DNA of 10,154 nt from Desulfobacterales bacterium (GTDB lineage: Bacteria; Desulfobacterota; Desulfobacteria; Desulfobacterales; Desulfobacteraceae). This document shows positions 7,046 to 10,154 of the stretch, piece by piece. The notes under the pieces were generated by a model. It ran no database searches, was not told the DNA's origin, and saw nothing but the letters and a program-made list of their open reading frames with translations. The translations under genes were made by a program, and so were the position numbers. How positions within the stretch are numbered: the first letter of the stretch is position 1; the number at the start of each line of letters is the position of its first letter. Location: assembly GCA_022361315.1 (NCBI GenBank), contig JAKSBB010000261.1:1-10154 (forward strand). The letters are read 5' to 3'.

Positions 7046-7996
7046 ATGGATATCGTCGTTGTAAATTCTTTTGGTCCGATGGGAAGTACACCGGTGGGAT
7101 CATTGATTGAGAAGTTCGGTTTTTTAAATCTCCCGGTACGCAAGCTTGGACTTCATGATTATCTGGTGGGGGAAAGATCTATTGAAGACCCGTACATGGT
7201 GGGACGTATTCTTGAAAATTTGACGCATCACAATGCACCACTCAAACAAGGTGGAATAAACGTTTTAGACAGGGATTCTGCTTCCCCCAGGCAATTGGTG
7301 GATAAGTCCCGGGTTGAAGCAGATATTCAGGAATTAAAGCAGACGCGGTTCGACAGTGTTGCCCATATGTACCATAGTGTTAAGTCAATTTATGCAAAAG
7401 CCGTTTCATATAAAGAGATTGATGGGATCCCCGAAAGACACATCGAATACACTACGGACCTGATCTATCATTCTCCTGAGGAGCTTTATCAGGATTACAA
7501 AGCACATTTTGATAATGTTTACATGATACATATCCATCGGGATTTTGTCAGTTGGATGAATTCTCTGGCATCACAGGCATTCGCCCACACCAAAATTAAA
7601 CATAGATTTAAACCGATGTTGATCGGACGACGATTAGGAACATATACACGGTATAAAGAGGTGGTGAATGGTATCCCGGGCCTTCATCTGAATTTTGAAG
7701 AGTTGTTTTTGCCGGACACATTATCAGTGGTAGGGAAAATTGGAAACTATCTGGGGATGGATATTCCTGAACTGGATTGGAACAGGGAAACGTTCGATTT
7801 ATACGGAAAACTGACGTCGTTTGAAAAAGCGTTTACACTGATGGATGATCATATTAATTATTTATCACCCGTAACGCAAAGATATATTCTTAAGGCCACA
7901 AAGGGTAAAATTAGATCATACGAGACACTCGGTATCGGTTTGATGTATTTGATTGACGGGATTCGGTTTCAGTTCTCACACAGAAATTCCAGGTGA
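7046..7996 (+). CDS. Sulfotransferase-like protein
   Basis: The 316-residue product resembles PAPS-dependent sulfotransferases, which move sulfate from 3'-phosphoadenosine 5'-phosphosulfate onto a hydroxyl or amino group of a glycan or small molecule. The N-terminal strand IVVVNSFGPMGSTPVGSLIE sits where the family has its 5'-phosphosulfate loop, with GSTPVGSL (13-20) in place of the usual S-G-T-T/S. The 3'-phosphate site is recognisable as VYMIHIHRDFVSWMNSL, with Arg165 and Ser169 in the expected R-D-x-x-S spacing. A charged helical C-terminus follows, including LHLNFEELF. There is no signal peptide, fitting a cytoplasmic enzyme. The start is ATG 7046 after AAAAGG at 7033-7038; a GTG at 7040 would add two residues. 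Base composition is clearly AT-richer than in rocD. It has its own promoter and faces the glycan genes tail to tail, so its acceptor may be the polysaccharide they build. The loop is divergent, so the catalytic call is moderate. Confidence 0.65.
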   Translation: MDIVVVNSFGPMGSTPVGSLIEKFGFLNLPVRKLGLHDYLVGERSIEDPYMVGRILENLTHHNAPLKQGGINVLDRDSASPRQLVDKSRVEADIQELKQTRFDSVAHMYHSVKSIYAKAVSYKEIDGIPERHIEYTTDLIYHSPEELYQDYKAHFDNVYMIHIHRDFVSWMNSLASQAFAHTKIKHRFKPMLIGRRLGTYTRYKEVVNGIPGLHLNFEELFLPDTLSVVGKIGNYLGMDIPELDWNRETFDLYGKLTSFEKAFTLMDDHINYLSPVTQRYILKATKGKIRSYETLGIGLMYLIDGIRFQFSHRNSR

Positions 7997-8052
7997 TGGT
8001 TTGCACTATAAGATAGTTAGGCACAGATAGACCTGGACTGCTGTTGGATTCT

Positions 8053-9105
8053 TCATCCGAGTATACCTTTTCTCCGTGCTTTTTTTACTACGACCATAGC
8101 CAGACCGAAATAGGTCAGTGCGAAGGGCAGGAAAACCATCGTCCTCTCCGGGCCACCGATTGTTAACATCCATTTGGCTGCCATCCCTTGGATGATACAC
8201 AAAACCATATAAATAAAGGTTACACGGGTATGACTCATACCCAGTCTATTTAGTAATTGGTAGATATGAGTACGGTGGGCCATAAACACATTTTCCCGGC
8301 TTAGTCCGCGGCGCATGAATGTGAAAAAGGTATCAAAAATGAAGTGGAAAAGCAGCAGTGGCATGACCATCAGGGATGTGTGAGAATTATCATACAGTGC
8401 TGAAATAATTGCCAGCACTGCAAAGGTGAATCCCAAGAATGTACTTCCCACATCCCCCATGAACAGTTTTCCTTTGGGATAGTTGAATATTAAAAAGCCC
8501 CCTGTGCCGGCAACAATGGTATAACAGACGATATAAGTGAAATTGCTGCCCTGGCTGAATGATATGATACATAGAAATATGGCAGTGATGACAGCGTTAC
8601 AACCGGCCATTCCGTTAAGCCCATCCATGAAATTATATGCATTGGTCAATCCTAATATCCACATGAAGGTTAAAAAATAACCCGCGATGGCCATTAAAGA
8701 CGAGTCAAAAAGCGGATGTTCTATTCTGTTTATCACAATGCCGAACCCCATCACCGTTAATATGCCTAAAGTATGGGTGGCCAGCCGGATTGTAAGGGGT
8801 TTGTCTTTCAGATCATCATAATAGGAAATTCCAGCGATCAAAAGGCTCGAAAATGTGAATCCCAGAAAATACTTGCTTAGGATCATGGTTTCATTGCCCA
8901 ATACTGCATAGATCAGCATACCTAAAAAGAAGGTAAAGACAATAGCAAGCCCACCCGTTGTGGGGATGGGCGTTGAATGACTTGAACGGTAGCAGGGGTT
9001 GTCAATGACCCGACTGCGCTTCAGAATTGTCCAGGCGGTCAGCGTTGAAATCCCAAACAGGAAGAGGCCAAATACCAGGTGTGTAAAGAAAAACTGTAAC
9101 TGCAT
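8053..9105 (-). CDS. WecA/MraY-family undecaprenyl-phosphate sugar-1-phosphate transferase
   Basis: The 350-residue integral membrane protein has about eleven hydrophobic segments and should start glycan assembly by moving a HexNAc-1-phosphate (or deoxy-amino-sugar-1-phosphate) from a UDP-sugar to undecaprenyl phosphate on the cytoplasmic face. Family signatures are in order: HSTPIPTTGGLAI at 43-55, the Asp-Asp pair 97-98 in SYYDDLKDKPLT, NAYNFMDGLNGMAG with Asn155, Asn158 and Asp161, the catalytic-loop FMGDVGSTFLGF with Asp218, FDTFFT with Asp258, and the HRTHIYQLLNR histidine motif at 277-287. The last motif and the modest length suggest a WecA/WbpL/TagO-like enzyme of surface polysaccharide synthesis rather than MraY of peptidoglycan. 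The exact sugar cannot be read from the sequence. It follows the glycosyltransferase gene by 16 bases on the same strand, so both are in one operon whose promoter lies beyond the right edge. The ribosome binding site before ATG 9105 is poor, suggesting coupling. Confidence 0.9.
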   Translation of the reverse strand: MQLQFFFTHLVFGLFLFGISTLTAWTILKRSRVIDNPCYRSSHSTPIPTTGGLAIVFTFFLGMLIYAVLGNETMILSKYFLGFTFSSLLIAGISYYDDLKDKPLTIRLATHTLGILTVMGFGIVINRIEHPLFDSSLMAIAGYFLTFMWILGLTNAYNFMDGLNGMAGCNAVITAIFLCIISFSQGSNFTYIVCYTIVAGTGGFLIFNYPKGKLFMGDVGSTFLGFTFAVLAIISALYDNSHTSLMVMPLLLFHFIFDTFFTFMRRGLSRENVFMAHRTHIYQLLNRLGMSHTRVTFIYMVLCIIQGMAAKWMLTIGGPERTMVFLPFALTYFGLAMVVVKKARRKGILG

Positions 9106-9121
9106 TCCTAATCTTTCAACA

Positions 9122-10154
9122 TTAATTCATGGATTGATCAATCCGTGTAATGTACTCTTTTCTGACCAGTTTATTGATCAGTTCTCTATCGAATAATTTG
9201 ATACACCGCTGCCTGGCATTCCATCCCATCTGCTTCATTCCCCTGGGATTATCCAGAAGTATCCGGAGCCCTTCTGCCAAGGCAGAAGCGTCTTTTACCT
9301 CCACCAGAAGACCGGTTTTTCCGTCATCAACAGCATCAACAAGTCCGTTGATTTTTGTTCCGAGGGTAGGAACCCCCATGGCTGCCGCTTCTATCACAGT
9401 TGTGCCAAATCCTTCACGATAGCTGGGCAGGCAGAATAAGTCTGAAATTTCCAAATAATTTTCAGGTTTATCCTGATGCCCAATGTAATGGATTCTCGGC
9501 CGATCGATCAAGCATTTGAATTCTGTGTGAAATTCAAGATCATGGCCTTCGCTGTCTTGATCCATTGGACCGACGAGGAGAAGATCTGCTTCATAGCCGG
9601 AGTCAATCATTGCATTAAATGCAGATATCAATTCAACAATACCTTTATCTTTGTTGATCCGTCCGATGAAAGTAATGACCGTACCGTCCTCGGGAAGTTT
9701 ATGTTTCTTTTTAAGTGCTGCTTTTTCTGAATATGTCATCTTTCCGGGGTGAAATCGCTGCAAGTCAATACCGGAAATTGACCCTTTGTTAATCACAGAT
9801 ATTTTCTTGGGACTTACGATTCTTTTTTTTATTAGAAACTCCCTTTGACTCGGACTGTCCGCATAGCAGTGGGTGCTTAACAAGCCAATCAGGACATCTG
9901 CCGCCATCGTGATATATTTTTTTGTTTCTGATAAAGTGACCCAGGGTTGCCCGGTCCAGGTATGCAGGCGAACCGGAACACCGGCAACCAGCGCTGCGAT
10001 GGCGGATAAAAGGCCGGCCTTGGGGGTTGTTGAATGAACAATATCAAACCGGTTGATTGCAAAAAGCTTCACCAGTTTTATCAATGCCGCTAAATCTTTA
10101 AAAACACTTATTTGGCGACAAATTTCAACCTCTTTATACCGAAGGTTCTTGTCC
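9122..10154 (-). CDS. GT4-family glycosyltransferase, 5' end outside the window
   Basis: The frame stays open to the right edge, so the gene starts beyond the window; 343 residues are visible of a likely 370-400. A TTG at 10082-10084 is the first possible internal start, but the codons upstream of it encode family-typical sequence (ICRQISVFKDLAALIKLVKL, then FDIVHSTTPKAGLLSAIAA), so that start is wrong. The fold is GT-B. The N-terminal acceptor domain holds the DIVHSTTPKAG strand, and the C-terminal nucleotide-sugar domain has TVITFIGRINKDKG (motif around 9641-9664), the donor-binding E-x7-E in REGFGTTVIE (9389-9415), and the GLVDAVDDGKTGLLV segment. It would transfer a sugar from an NDP-sugar, with retention, to a lipid-linked acceptor at the inner membrane face. 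Position directly before the WecA-like gene suggests it adds an early sugar of the same glycan. The specific sugar is unknown. Confidence 0.9.
   Translation of the reverse strand, partial: DKNLRYKEVEICRQISVFKDLAALIKLVKLFAINRFDIVHSTTPKAGLLSAIAALVAGVPVRLHTWTGQPWVTLSETKKYITMAADVLIGLLSTHCYADSPSQREFLIKKRIVSPKKISVINKGSISGIDLQRFHPGKMTYSEKAALKKKHKLPEDGTVITFIGRINKDKGIVELISAFNAMIDSGYEADLLLVGPMDQDSEGHDLEFHTEFKCLIDRPRIHYIGHQDKPENYLEISDLFCLPSYREGFGTTVIEAAAMGVPTLGTKINGLVDAVDDGKTGLLVEVKDASALAEGLRILLDNPRGMKQMGWNARQRCIKLFDRELINKLVRKEYITRIDQSMN

Overview
The window looks like a chromosomal stretch from a Gram-negative bacterium, most plausibly a deltaproteobacterium (Desulfobacterota). The grounds are the gene mix (soluble hybrid kinase, HDOD protein, GcvA-like LysR regulator, RocD-type aminotransferase, lipid-linked sugar transferase), strong GGAGG/AAGG ribosome binding sites and occasional GTG starts. 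This placement is inference; no rRNA or marker gene is present.

Layout. (1) 1-914, + strand: the last 57 residues of a protein whose C-terminus weakly resembles flagellar FlaG proteins, then an unrecognised 242-residue protein with its own strong ribosome binding site. (2) About 936-4511, + strand: a signalling cluster behind a good sigma70-like promoter. It encodes a stand-alone CheY-like receiver, an HDOD protein and a soluble hybrid histidine kinase with HisKA, HATPase, receiver and HPt modules. The kinase start overlaps the HDOD stop by 14 bases. The parts needed for a phosphorelay, His206 to Asp500 to His650 to Asp56 of the small receiver, are all present. (3) 4560-6875: a GcvA-like LysR regulator on the - strand, divergent from rocD (ornithine aminotransferase), with a 136-base shared control region and a perfect 12-bp hairpin terminator after rocD. 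(4) 6876-10154: an AT-richer block. A sulfotransferase-like gene with its own promoter (+ strand) faces a - strand pair encoding a WecA/MraY-family undecaprenyl-phosphate sugar-1-phosphate transferase and a GT4 glycosyltransferase that runs off the right edge. This is probably the end of a surface polysaccharide locus.

How the genes fit together. Region 2 is self-contained and could be a cytoplasmic signalling module whose output runs through the HDOD protein and/or the single-domain receiver. Region 3 is amino-acid catabolism with a probable dedicated regulator. Region 4 would start glycan assembly on undecaprenyl phosphate, extend it, and perhaps sulfate it.

No rRNA, tRNA, CRISPR array, insertion sequence or phage gene was seen, and no gene-free stretch exceeds 300 bases. 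No clearly new system is evident; the receiver/HDOD/hybrid-kinase cluster and the sulfotransferase beside the glycan genes are the parts most worth following up.
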